A program made the position numbers and the translations under genes. From NCBI GenBank assembly GCA_016722285.1, contig JADKGI010000002.1:330355-394354 (forward strand): 64,000 bases of DNA, given 5' to 3'. The DNA comes from Saprospiraceae bacterium. Lineage in GTDB: Bacteria > Bacteroidota > Bacteroidia > Chitinophagales > Saprospiraceae. The notes under the pieces were generated by a model. That model was not told the origin of the DNA. It made no database searches and was given only the letters and a program-made list of their open reading frames with translations. Of this stretch, positions 32,235 through 41,755 are shown in pieces. How positions within the stretch are numbered: position 1 is the stretch's first letter; the number at the start of each line of letters is the position of its first letter.

Positions 32235-32947
32235 TTACCTTTTGAAATAACAGCACAAAAATTTTGTGATAAAATAACACCTGTAGAACCTATTTTTCTG
32301 CCAAAGAGAAGAGTCGAATGGAAATGTAAATAAATCATATATAATTCTTCTAATCAGCGATTTAAGACCGTAAACAAGAGGCTTATCATCCACAAATGAA
32401 ATTTCATTATAATTAAAAAACATAAACAGTTCAGTTAAACTAGATCTAGTAAAAGCTCTCTCATGAGTAAGGTCTCCAAAAAGAATTCTATTACAAAATA
32501 TACCTTCTCCATTAGGCACATGAACTATAATTTTTCCAGTATTGCTTAAAATATTAGTCAATATTTCAATAAATTTGAACAGATAATCCAAATCAAGATG
32601 TTCAATGATATCAAAGAGTATTATTATATCAAATTTAGTTTGATTTTTAATACGAAATCTTCAAATTTGTGATGACCTCAAATATTTTGAATTCCATAAT
32701 TGTGTGCAACATTTATTTGTTCTTGTGAAATATCTATTCCATATGTATTATAAAAACCTAATTTTTTTAAATGGAATAAAAAAGAACCTGTCCCACATCC
32801 AATATCTAATATATTTGAGTTTTTATCTAAAATGTTTTTATTAATTACATTTTCAAAATATGGACTCCATTTAATAGAAGAATAATGGTTAAAACCAGAC
32901 TGGCCCGTAGACACATATTTTTCAAATAATTTTTCTTTTGATGACAT
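32235..32947 (-). pseudogene. Class I SAM-dependent methyltransferase, frameshifted
   Basis: The N-terminal part (MSSKEKLFEKYVSTGQSG, then ILDIGCGTGSFLFHLKKLG, the SAM-binding glycine loop, and GIDISQEQI) is open for 89 codons. The C-terminal part (NTGKIIVHVPNGEGIF, DLTHERAFTRSSL) is open for 118 codons in another frame; the roughly 90 bp between shows FDIIILFDIIEHLDL-like coding on the minus strand across shifts. Joined size is about 235 residues, as usual for sugar or lipid methyltransferases in glycan clusters (UbiE/Methyltransf_23-like). It lies 3 bp before the dehydratase-like gene. Confidence 0.65.
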
Positions 32948-32999
32948 ATGGTTTCAATGAATTTAGAATTAATACAATTGGTATAATAACAATTGATCT

Positions 33000-33997
33000 A
33001 AAAATAAAAATAATACACCAATACCACCTTCTGTTAAAGTTAAAAATGAGTTAACCATTGCAAGTATATAGAAAAAGAACATCAATTTTAATTTAACTCA
33101 GTGAATTAAAAATAAAAATAATAAAAATAAAAAAATTATTGCTGGATAAATTAGAATTCCTAGTATACCAAAATCTAAAAGATTCAAATATTAAGTATCC
33201 CCAAATCATTTTCTCGATGGTTTTTTCCATTACTTAATTCAAATAATAAATACTCCATAGTATAAACTCTATTTTATCTTTAACGAAAAAATTACTTGGC
33301 GTTGACTTAAGAAAGCTATTATATATTTCAAGGCCCATGCCCTTTTCAACATAAATTCTATTTGACAAGTTTTCATAGTATGCACAGCACCTAATGGAGT
33401 CAAAGGTCTCCAAATTCTATTTTCTTGATTTAGTTTTTTATAATATCAAAATCCTTTGTATTATATTTTCATATAAGTAAATGATATTTTCCCAATTTAA
33501 TTCTTGAAGTTTTTAACTCCACCCAAAAGCCTATAATTAAATATATTCATAAATAATATTAAGGCTAACACTGATAATGAAATCGAAATAACTTTTTCAA
33601 TAAAAACTTAAAAGTAATTATATTAGAAAAGTAATAACCGATAAAACAATTATAAAAAAAATATAATAAACTTCTTCTTCCCCAAAGAAAATACCATATA
33701 AATTCGATTAAAAGTATAATTACTAATAACTTATTTCTTTTTTCACGAAGGTAAAATGCACTTGCAAAGACAGGGAAAAAACTTATAGGTAAAATTATTG
33801 CAACTAATGGATTGACTTCCTTAAATAGGCTAAAATAAAATAAATTAATGTCAGTTTCCAAAAAACATAATTTGAAAAATAAAGCAACAATTATTTGAAA
33901 AATAAGGAAAAGCAAATTCAAATTCTTACCCAATATAAATAAATTTGATATAATTAGACAATTGAACCTTAGTTTTTTAAGTAAAATTGATCAACAT
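33000..33997 (-). pseudogene. Probable O-antigen polymerase (Wzy-like), heavily frameshifted
   Basis: A hydrophobic protein can be traced over about 330 codons. The open central part has several membrane segments (FLIFQIIVALFFKLCFL, LVAIILPISFFPVFASAF, VIILLIEFIWYFLWGRRSLLY). Beyond its stop the minus strand continues in other frames with GMGLEIYNSFLKSTPSNFF, a loop motif typical of Wzy/O-antigen ligase-like proteins, and a last membrane segment. The start is probably near 33997. Polymerases are poorly conserved, so the call rests on hydrophobicity, the NSFLK...PSNFF loop and the place beside the flippase-like gene. Many indels are needed. Confidence 0.5.
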
Positions 33998-34027
33998 TAA
34001 TTTTTATATAAAGACTAGCAAACTCTT

Positions 34028-35308
34028 TTATTCAATTGTAGAAAATATTCTATTCGTTATTTTATTTACCACTGGTATCATAATCATATCCATTAATATT
34101 AATCCTATTGCTACTATTAATAAGCCATAGGAATCAATAAAAATCCACATTATCAAAAGGGCAAGTATTGTGCCCTAAATAAAATAAGACTACCTTGGAA
34201 TGCTGATTTATTGATAATAAAAGTTCCATCTTGTGTACCAGAAAATATTAGAAATGATACTTAATAAGAATATCGTATAAAATGGGTCTTCTATCTGAAT
34301 ATTTCCTCTTGTCCATTTCCAAAATCCAACCTCCGAAAAAAAAAATATAAAATACTGCAAAGTATAGATGTTAATATTGTAATGAATTTGCAAGATTAAA
34401 GAGCTTTATCACTAAGGCTTTATTTTTGAGCAACTTGGTAAATTCTCCCCAAAACGCCAAACTTACGATCATCAATGGCTGCTTGGCCATATTGGACAAA
34501 GTTCGTATGGTAGAAAAAACGGCTACACTTGCTGACCCTAAAGCGATGCTAATAACCACGATAATACCTTGAGATAAAAACTTTGACCCAAATAAACAGA
34601 CATCATGGGAAAGAGATGGTTTTATCATTTTTTTTATAACCGAATATTTAAACCTACCTAAAGAAAAATCAACAATATTGCTCTTTGTCTTTAGGGTCAT
34701 AAATGATAAAAAAAGCATATAGCAGTCTTGCCGCTAGGTAGGAAAGTGCAACCCACACAATATTCCATTCAGATAAAATCGAAATTAGAAAAAACATGAA
34801 CTCAACAATTCTGAAAAACGTAGCAACATACTGTCCTCGACCAAATAGGCCGATACTTCTATATAGGCCCTGTGGAAGAGTAATTATGATGGCTAAAAAA
34901 GAATATATGCATAAGATAATAAAAGCGTATATAAAGTCTGAAGAACTTATAATTTTTATATTTAACCTGTTCTCAGTTCTGGCCAAAAAAGCCAATAAAA
35001 TAAAAATAGTAAGCGGGATTAAACCAAACTGAACAATAAAATTAAAAGCATGATTAAAAATTTGTTTTGCCTGATTCTCTTGGCCTTGACTTAAGCACAT
35101 ATTAATCTCTGTACAGACGACTGTTCCTAATCCAATATCTGACATTGCTATGTAAGCAGGAAGAGTAAATAAGACTAACCATATTCTCCATATAACTCTT
35201 GCCCCAATATGTCAGCAATGTTGGAATTCCAAGTAATTGGATGATCAGTGTTGTAGCAGTGCCAACAGCACCTGAAGAAAATCCAGAGATTAGTTTTTTA
35301 ATGGACAA
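34028..35308 (-). pseudogene. Polysaccharide flippase (Wzx/MATE-like), frameshifted
   Basis: Four consecutive open pieces in different frames form one multi-pass membrane protein of about 425 residues. The N-terminus ISGFSSGAVGTATTLIIQL and GIPTLLTYWG is the standard Wzx opening; IGLGTVVCTEINMCLSQG, GLFGRGQYVATFFRI, then LFGSKFLSQGIIVVISIALGS and VAVFSTIRTLSNMAKQP follow in order, and the last helix (LLIVAIGLILMDMIMIPVV) is found past the final open piece, with a stop at 34028-34030. Wzx would flip the lipid-linked repeat unit to the periplasm. At least three indels separate the pieces. Confidence 0.7.
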
Positions 35309-35369
35309 ATTTGAAACTTATAGTTTGCAATATTGCCTCTAATCTATGCTTATAAATGTTCAGACATTA

Positions 35370-36085
35370 TCAGTCTGTGTCCATTTCACGCATCTCAGCT
35401 ACTTTCTCTTTTCTTTCAAGCAGTAGTTTATCTTTTGAAAGCTCTTCTAAACTCGAATAATACATCAAGTGCTCTCCTTCTTTAAATCTATCTTCCATTT
35501 CAGGGCATGATGAACTTATCTGAAATCCGCAGAAGTAGGAATTTCAAAAAATCGCATGTTTGCAGCAGGATAATTAGAATGATCAATAATGTTTAAACTG
35601 ATAAAGAATCATTGATGAATTCAGCATAAATTTTTCAAATAAATGTACATTTTGAGCATATTTTAATAATAATTTAGATTTTGAATTCTCCAAGATCCAT
35701 TTATTTTAATTCTCAACTCGGGAAATTCATTTATTAAATACACCAACACTTCTTCTCTTTCTGGTCTATGATTTCCAATAAATGAAATATCATATTTAAA
35801 GTCTTCACTTTTCTTTGGATTTAATTGATGTATGTCATTGTCTCCTGCTAATGGACACCAAAATACATTTTCAGCTCCAAGTAGATTAAAAGATTTTATT
35901 CCAATTTTGGAATAAGAATAAATGGAATTAAAACACTTTACATTTAAACTATTTCGAATACCCATATTTATGATGGCATCAGGATAAATTAAAATACATT
36001 TTTTTCCGATTGATCTGAGATAAACAATGGTGCTGGGATTTATTCCATTCCAGCAGATTTTCTAAAGCTTTATCTTTCCAATCCC
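35370..36085 (-). pseudogene. CgeB-like glycosyltransferase, truncated and frameshifted
   Basis: The best open part (RNSLNVKCFNSIYSYSKIGI, LLGAENVFWCPLAGDND, ISFIGNHRPEREEVL) matches the core of CgeB/DUF3880-type GT-B enzymes. Downstream in another frame lies SLNIIDHSNYPAANMRFFEI, then SSSCPEMEDRFKEGEH, the donor-site end of this family, with a stop near 35370. Upstream, STIVYLRSIGKKCILIYPD precedes the open part. The N-terminal third is missing: the sequence runs directly into the C-terminal end of the family 4 enzyme encoded at 35979-37136, so a deletion or misjoin may have fused the two. Confidence 0.6.
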
Positions 36086-37136
36086 TAGTTATAGCGTTTG
36101 ATAAATCATCATATTTCCTTTTCTAAAAAGTATCCATCGGCTCCATCCAAGAGATCAGAATGACCCAATGTTTTCGTTTAAAATAATTGGTAATCGAAAA
36201 TTCATAGCCTCATTGATGGAAAGCCCCCAGGTTTCACTTTCAGAACATAATACTAAAACATCGCTGGCAATGTAATATTTAGAAATCTCAGATTGATTGA
36301 TAAATCCAGGTAAAATGACTCTGTCAATTTTTGAATCCAAAATATACTGTTCCATATTGGATTTTAAAATACCATCACCCACCATCACTAAAGACTTATT
36401 TTCAATTGATGCAAGTTCAAATGCTTTAATTAAATCCAAAGCTCGTTTTACATCATAAAATTTCCTGTAAACAATACGACAAAATCATTTTCAGGAATAC
36501 CTAGCTCTTTTCGAATTTCTTTTTTATGATCAATTAGGGACAAATAACTTGAATTAAACCTCGCGTTATCCACGCTATATGGAGTGAAAAATAGTTTGTC
36601 GGCCTTCAGTCCATAGAATTCGTAAAAAGCTTTGTTTTGCGAGCCAATATAAAACCCATAATCAATTATAGTTTTAAGAAGCTAGAAGAATTCCCTTTCT
36701 AAGTTTACTTAATATTCCTTTTCTTTTTATTTCTTTGGTTATAGGAGCTTCTGTTCTTAAGGAAACAAAATGTCCAAATAATTTTCAAATATTATGGCTA
36801 AAATAAATGAAGCATTTGACCATCCACTAACAATTATAATACTCTTTTTGGTTGCTTCCATAGAAATGGTATTATCCGAAATTTAATACGCCCCAAAACC
36901 TGTATTTAAAGAAGGCTTCCAAGAATTATTTTTAAAAACTTATGTTTATATCCTTCCAATAAAGGAATATCCCATTTAATTTCCCTACCAAAATGCTTAT
37001 CAATTTCATATTTTATCGTTTCATCAGTGCAATAAACAACTTCATAATTTAATTGCCCATGTTCTTCAATTACTTGATACAAAGGCACAATATACTGAAT
37101 AGGATGTGTAGATATAAAAATTATTTTATCACTCAT
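35979..37136 (-). pseudogene. Family 4 glycosyltransferase, frameshifted
   Basis: The N-terminal piece is KIIFISTHPIQYIVPLYQVIEE and VVYCTDETIKYEIDKHFG, the usual start of a WbnK/PelF-like GT4 group. The C-terminal piece has LIKAFELASIENKSLVMVGDG, RVILPGFINQSEISKYYIASDVLVLCSESETWGLSINEAMN, the donor-binding signature, then PIILNENIGSF. Further codons in another frame (DLLDGADGYFLEKG, DLSNAITRDWKDKALENLL) finish the protein near 35979-36080. The middle, 36440-36900, also reads through only with shifts. Joined length is about 370 residues. The end overlaps sequence assigned to the CgeB-like gene. Confidence 0.65.
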
Positions 37137-37139
37137 TCT

Positions 37140-38067
37140 CTAAAAAAATTTATTCTCTAACGTCTTAGTTATTCCTTCTTCCAATGACACCAATTCTCTT
37201 CCTAAGATAGACTTCATTTTTGAAAGATCAGGTTTTCTTCTGGTCATATCTCCATCTTTCAATGGTGGTAAAAATACAATTTTAGATTCAGATTTGAGTT
37301 GTTTGATAATCACTTTAGCAAGTTCCAAAATTGTAAATTCTATATCACTTCCGATGTTAATCACGTCGTTTAAGCAATGAGTTTCCACCAATATTTTTCG
37401 ATGGTGTCTAAGTTATCATCGATATAACAAAATGTTCTACTTTGGCTTCCATCTCCATATATGGTAATATCTTTGTTTTCAGAAGCTAGTGATAAAAATT
37501 TGGAGATCACAAAATCAGTACTTTGCCTCGGCCCATAGGTATTAAAAAATCTAAATATGGTGTATTCTAATCCATATTCCTGGTGGTATGATTTAAAGAA
37601 AGCCTCTCCTACATTTTTAACAATGGCGTAAGGAAGCTTTGAATTTAGTGGAGTAGTATCTTCAAATTGTGGAATTTCAACAGGCTCACCATACACTTCA
37701 GATGAAGATGAAAAAAATACGCCCTTAACACTGGTGTTTTTGAAGGTCCCAATACATTTTTATTCCTTCAATATCATCGAAAACCATCTTTGGGTTCTCT
37801 AACGTCATCAATACTCCTACAACAGCAGCGTAATGAAATACATAGTCAAATTGGTTGAAAGCATTACTGAGCTAATATCTTTAAAATTATTTACGTCAGC
37901 CTTAATAAATCGCCAATTTTTTAAATGTTGTATCAGGTAGTTTTACTTTTATCGCCAGTTGATAAATTATCAACAATAACAATATAATTGTTTGGATTTT
38001 TTACCAACCTATTTGCCAGACTACTGCCTATATTGCCAGCTCCGCCGGTAATTAATATTTTATTCAA
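37140..38067 (-). pseudogene. NAD-dependent epimerase/dehydratase, frameshifted
   Basis: Extended SDR. From a TTG start at 38065-38067 the frame gives NKILITGGAGNIGSSLANRLV (NAD loop), VDNLSTGDKSKL and WRFIKADVN. After breaks come LPYAIVKNVGEAFFKSY (the YxxxK site as YAIVK), TIFRFFNTYGPRQSTDFVISKF, ITIYGDGSQSRTFCYIDD and NIGSDIEFTILELAKVI, then GDMTRRKPDLSKMKSILG at the C-terminus. The order and motifs fit UDP-glucuronate decarboxylase or UDP-glucose 4-epimerase relatives; RKPD near the end leans to the decarboxylase group. At least three indels. It ends 4 bp before the family 4 glycosyltransferase start. Confidence 0.7.
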
Positions 38068-38108
38068 AGCACTAATATTTAAATGTTAAATGTATTTTTC
38101 TTTAATTC

Positions 38109-38957
38109 TTACCTTTTAGCACTTGTTACTCTGTTAGTTACAAATTCTAAATTTCGGAGATAAATCGTATTTAAACTTCCATAAGTATTCAATATCGAAA
38201 GTTTTCTGTAATGGATCATAATTGTAAGGTTTAAAACCAGTTTTACCAATTTCTCATGTATAGCATTTTCATCGTAGTTAGATCTATTACCTGATCCATT
38301 CAATTCAATAATAATACCCAATAAACTTGAATTACTCAAGACATTTATTCCACCATTCAATACCTCCGTTTCAAATCCTTCAACATCAATTTTCATTAAA
38401 ATAGGGTTTAAATTTCCAACAACGTTATCTAACGTATCAACTTTGACTTCTATAAAATCAACTTCATTATCGGTAGCTACATGATTAAATGTATCTAATG
38501 CCTTTAGTAAACTTTAAAATACCTTTTTGAGAACTTAATCTATATTTTTACAATCACATATTGATTTAATATTGTTTAATTCTATATGTTTTTCTTAAGC
38601 ATTTCAAAAGTAGTAGGAATTGGTTCTATACATATCGCTTTCAGACCAATTTACTGGCTGCAAAGTATGGTATAAGAACCAACATTAGAACCAATATCAA
38701 CGAATAAATCATTTTTCGTAAAAAATGAAGCGAAAAACCCCCATATCAGCAAATTCATGTAGTCCTGTATATATATTTCCTGTAGCTCCTGTCATTCCGC
38801 TTTTGACCATCAATTTACTAGATTCAGTAAACTGATAAAGATAGTATTTATTCCAAATTCGACTTTTGATTTGCCAAATAAGAAAATCTAAAATTGCTTT
38901 AAATCTTCGTCCTTCATTAAAGGGATGTAAATAAATAAATTTTAATGTTTGAATCAT
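38109..38957 (-). pseudogene. FkbM-family methyltransferase, frameshifted
   Basis: The first 82 codons give SGMTGATGNIYTGLHEFADMGV. Further on, in shifted frames, come NDLFVDIGSNVGSYTIL (SAM site), CIEPIPTTFEMLKKN and VDTLDNVV-like sequence, and the last 95 codons give MKIDVEGFETEVLNGG and GIIIELNGSGN. This is the complete order of an FkbM O-methyltransferase of about 280 residues, several of which sit in Bacteroidota glycan clusters with the same TGATGNIYTGLHEF start. At least four indels are needed. First gene of the minus-strand run; a repeat-rich 700-bp gap lies upstream. Confidence 0.7.
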
Positions 38958-39653
38958 TTAACTTAAAATTATTCTAATGATTATCAAGATTATTGGTTAG
39001 CATGTTGATATTATTGATTTACTTTTTAAATGCCATCTTTGGAGAAATCGAACTTTTATATACTAAATTATTCAATCTTTTTTATCAATCAATTTATAGG
39101 CTTCTATCGACCTTATTTTTATCAACTTATTTTGTGAGACTTCAATTGGGTGTTAGGTGGTTGGCTTGTTAGCATATTGGCATGTTGGCATGGCATGTTG
39201 GCATGTTGGCATATTAGCTCGTTTGCATATTGGCTTGTTTGGTATTGATTGTTTATCTGTTTAACTGTTTATCTAATTATTTCAACATTAGACCTTTATA
39301 TGGATTTAGAGTTTATTTGGCTAGTTGGTCTTTTCCCGATAGTGATCGGGATTGGGGTTTTTCCGATAGCGATCGGGTTTGGTCATTGGGTTGTAGCTGT
39401 TTCATCCAAATAAATTTGGATGGCCATTATGCTTGCAACACGCGGATGTTTCTTTGCAATCAACACATATTCATTTCATTCCGGTCAGAAGACCGTTGGA
39501 TTGATTCTTTAAAAATCAGGGAAGACTTTGACCATCGAGAAACCTTGTTTTTTCATAAAGGAAGTGTGAACATCAATATTAATTCAAGTTTTTGGCTGAA
39601 GTTATATTTAAAAATCATTTCTCTTTAGAAATTTTGAATCCCAGCTAAGAGTT
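38958..39653. repeat. Repeat-filled intergenic gap, with composite element copy 1 at 39329-39429
   Basis: After about 190 bp of plain AT-rich DNA comes a G/T-rich degenerate tandem tract (39150-39245, units like TTGGCATG and TTGGCTTG). Composite element copy 1 follows: the near-palindrome CCCGATAGTGATCGGG (39335-39350), a second such hairpin (39362-39376), then CATCCAAATAAATTTGGATG (39403-39422) with tail GCCATTA. A short TTTGCAA-type segment and a stretch shared with 46448 (TCAGGGAAGACTTTGA) follow. A plus-strand open frame across it (39230-39628) is repeat-encoded and not a gene. Confidence 0.7.
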
Positions 39654-39929
39654 TCATCCAAATAAATCAGCATGGGTACCACATCTCACTAAAATAATTT
39701 CCTTCAATTTGGGTGTAAAACTCCAAATAAGAAGCCAGTCAGGTTTTATATGACATTCCCAATATCCTTTCATTTTGCCTTTTAACTTGTGGGGTTTGTA
39801 CTATGCTGTAACCGTTCCTTGGTTTTCTAATAAAGTTAATACTTCATTTAAGCTATTTATATCATAATTTCTGCGAAAACAGAGACCAATATCTTTTTCA
39901 AATTTTCGGGTAGTCTTAATTTTAAACAC
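39654..39929 (-). pseudogene. yafQ: YafQ-type mRNA interferase toxin with a nonsense codon
   Basis: A continuous frame of 92 codons from a GTG at 39927-39929 to the stop at 39654-39656, interrupted by one in-frame TAG about 43 codons in. Before the stop it reads KTTRKFEKDIGLCFRRNYDI; after it come KPHKLKGKMKGYWECHIKPD, WLLIW and RCGTHADLFG. These contain the YafQ catalytic set (His of KPH, His-Asp-Trp of HIKPDW, final His of GTH). The toxin is a ribosome-dependent mRNA endonuclease when intact. The start overlaps the antitoxin stop, as in dinJ-yafQ pairs. The last codons coincide with a REP-like stretch (CATCCAAATAAAT). Confidence 0.8.
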
Positions 39930-40140
39930 TGGAATCTTTTTTTAATTTAGCCATCATCTCTTCGACGGAGTTGTAAGACTTTAATCTCCCTTTTTCTACA
40001 TCATCAATAGCTTTCAGCGTTTCTTTATTGGGTAGCTTTTCGTTAATAATCTTAGCATATTTTGTAGATTTTAACAATTCTACCATTTTTTTTGCTTCTT
40101 CAGTCTTAGTATCAATTATTACAGTTGTCATAATATTCAT
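39922..40140 (-). CDS. Antitoxin of the YafQ-type module
   Basis: Small protein of 72 residues (or 69 from the second ATG, MTTVIIDTKTEE) just upstream of, and overlapping, the broken YafQ gene. The first strand TTVIIDTKTEEAKKMVELL is typical of Bacteroidota RelB/DinJ-like antitoxins, and the charged C-terminus (SVEEMMAKLKKDSS) would wrap the toxin. Intact although its toxin is cut by a TAG, which is the viable direction of decay. Autoregulation by the complex is usual in the family; I see no clear operator. It is flanked by composite repeat elements. Confidence 0.7.
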   Translation of the reverse strand: MNIMTTVIIDTKTEEAKKMVELLKSTKYAKIINEKLPNKETLKAIDDVEKGRLKSYNSVEEMMAKLKKDSSV

Positions 40141-40207
40141 TATTTAGCCTATTTAGATTGAAACACCAAATTCCAAAAGTAAGTTTAACAAGTTGGTTTT
40201 TAGGTGT

Positions 40208-40284
40208 TGGTTTTTGGTCTTTTCCCGATAGCGATCGGAATGGGTTGTTAGGTGTTTCTTCCAAATGAATTTGGATGGCCATTA
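40208..40284. repeat. Composite repeat element, copy 2
   Basis: GGTCTTTTCCCGATAGCGAT hairpin (CCCGATAGCGATCGG, 40224-40238), then a 20-bp spacer and CCAAATGAATTTGG (40261-40274) followed by TGGCCATTA to 40284. Same order as copies at 39329-39429 and 40690-40772. After it, at 40352-40412, two more hairpins occur: CCGTGCTGgtgtgCAGCACGG (also near 45069) and ATCCCGCctccaGCGGGAT. Confidence 0.75.
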
Positions 40285-40429
40285 TTTTTTACAACGCTTA
40301 AAGGTTTCTTTGTACTATAGCAAGACATGCTTTACCATTTCCGACTGGATGATCCCACGCCGTGCTGGTGTGCAGCACGGTTTCCTCTCTATCCCGCCTC
40401 CAGCGGGATTGCTGCGCACCGTTCAGTCA

Positions 40430-40642
40430 CTTTGCAACACGCGGAGTTTTCTTTGCAACATCAGGAGTTCTCTTTGTATCACGGAGATTGTTTGCTTGGC
40501 GCGGAGATTACTTTGCCACAACCGGAGAATTGCTTTGTAACAATATGCGGAGTTTTCTTTGTAACATCGAGTTTTCTTTGCATGCCGAAGATTACTTTGC
40601 AACATGCGGAGAATACTTTGTAACGTTCTGATGTTTCTCCAT
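40430..40642. repeat. 21-bp tandem repeat array
   Basis: About ten degenerate units with a period near 21 bp around CTTTGCAACATGCGGAGATTA, starting at 40430. Because 21 is a multiple of 3 the array is open in several frames and gives false frames with a seven-residue rhythm on both strands; no start site or homology supports translation. Single units also follow the REP hairpins at 39430 and 45020. Confidence 0.75.
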
Positions 40643-40689
40643 TTCATCATGAGATTATTTAAACATCAGATCGACTTTGGGTCTTTGTT

Positions 40690-40772
40690 GGTCTTTGGGC
40701 TTTTCCCGATAGCGATCGGGATTGGTCTTTGGTTTGTAGCTGTTTCATCCAAATAAATTTGGATGGCCATTA
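40690..40772. repeat. Composite repeat element, copy 3
   Basis: CCCGATAGCGATCGGG (40705-40720), spacer ending GTAGCTGTTT, then the hairpin CATCCAAATAAATTTGGATG (40746-40765) and the tail GCCATTA (40766-40772). The spacer end and second hairpin are identical to copy 1. Confidence 0.8.
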
Positions 40773-41318
40773 AGATTACAATAGTTGTATTATTAATAAT
40801 AGTAATAATACTTTATATGTATAATATGCTAATAATAAATAATATACGAACTCATATTAGAAATTACCCACATGTAATCCAATATATTTAAATTATATTT
40901 ATTTGATTTATAATGCATTGCAAAGTTATCCACATTGTGTGGATAATTATGTGAATGCCTCAAGCTCAATTTACAAATAATTCAATGTATATTTGCTATT
41001 ATTATCAGAGCCTTACCGATACAATGATAATAGCATCAGGCTTAAACTACTACCGTATTTATCTCCTGCGCTGCCCATCTAAATTAACCAAAACTCATAT
41101 ACTGTCCTGACAGGTCATCATAATGATTTGTTTGCAGGAAAAAACATATGTCTTCAGCCTATCCTGCCGGCGTGAGACATCTTAGGACAAAGGCAGTTTT
41201 TATCATGTTCTAAAAATTATAAAAATGAACATTGATTTTTACAACGTCTCGTGTGAGGCAGTCAGCGAGGATAAACAAATGACTGCACCCTATTTTTTTA
41301 CTTTTAAATTTTTAGTCT
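40773..41318. other. Intergenic region upstream of the 121-residue protein gene
   Basis: No gene seen. The first 200 bp are very AT-rich. Further on, GCAGTCA (41258-41264) can pair with TGACTGC (41280-41286) across a 15-base loop, about 33 bp before the start codon at 41319; it could be a leader hairpin. No clear promoter can be named. Confidence 0.35.
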
Positions 41319-41684
41319 ATGAGACCCACTAGGTCATCTCAAGCCTTAGAAATCGCCAGACGCCGTCTGGAAAGGCTCAAATCTATCACCCCAACGCCTG
41401 ATTTCGGCACAGGGTTTTCTATCAGCGACTATGAGACAGAGATCAATGCTCTGGCCTCTCTGGAAGCTAATTACAACACCACGGTATCAAGTCTGGATGC
41501 TAAACTCTCAGAAATCAAGGTCAAGGAGAAGACCATCAGAGATCTGAGGGAGCGCATCCTGACTGCGATTGCTTTTCACTACGGTAAAGACTCTGATGAG
41601 TATGTTGCTGCAGGAGGCGTGCGTAAAAGTGAGCGGAAGAGGCCTTCCGGAAGGATGAGCCCTTCCGCTCCTGCTGAAAATTAA
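41319..41684 (+). CDS. Conserved-looking 121-residue protein, function unknown
   Basis: Intact, and the only long plus-strand gene in the accessory stretch. The protein starts MRPTRSSQALEIARRRLERL and is mostly helical, with a central part (about residues 45-85) of heptad-like charged and leucine positions that looks like a coiled coil. The C-terminus KDSDEYVAAGGVRKSERKRP is followed by a basic proline- and serine-rich tail, suggesting nucleic-acid or phosphate binding. The GGxRKSERK end resembles a motif of small uncharacterised bacterial proteins, but I cannot name a family. Base composition is clearly higher in G+C than the neighbours. A good terminator follows 28 bp after the stop, so it is a single-gene unit. 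Confidence 0.75.
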   Translation: MRPTRSSQALEIARRRLERLKSITPTPDFGTGFSISDYETEINALASLEANYNTTVSSLDAKLSEIKVKEKTIRDLRERILTAIAFHYGKDSDEYVAAGGVRKSERKRPSGRMSPSAPAEN

Positions 41685-41712
41685 TCTAGCCATTAATTTT
41701 CAAATTTGGTTG

Positions 41713-41755
41713 AACCTCCACTGTTGGTAATACAATGGTGGGGGTTCTTTTTTTT
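41713..41755 (+). terminator. Rho-independent terminator after the 121-residue protein gene
   Basis: AACCTCCAC (41713-41721) pairs with GTGGGGGTT (41738-41746) with one wobble pair, followed within two bases by a T run (41748-41755). Confidence 0.8.

Noticed and set aside
39230..39628. 132-codon plus-strand frame
   Set aside because: It crosses a G/T tract, two CCCGAT hairpins and a REP; there is no homology and the composition is that of the repeats.
40430..40642. CRISPR array
   Set aside because: Units are contiguous and degenerate with no constant repeat and unique spacers, and no cas genes are present.
40265..40650. Overlapping frames of 75-98 codons on both strands with a seven-residue rhythm
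   Set aside because: Artefact of the 21-bp tandem array, which is open in several frames at once.
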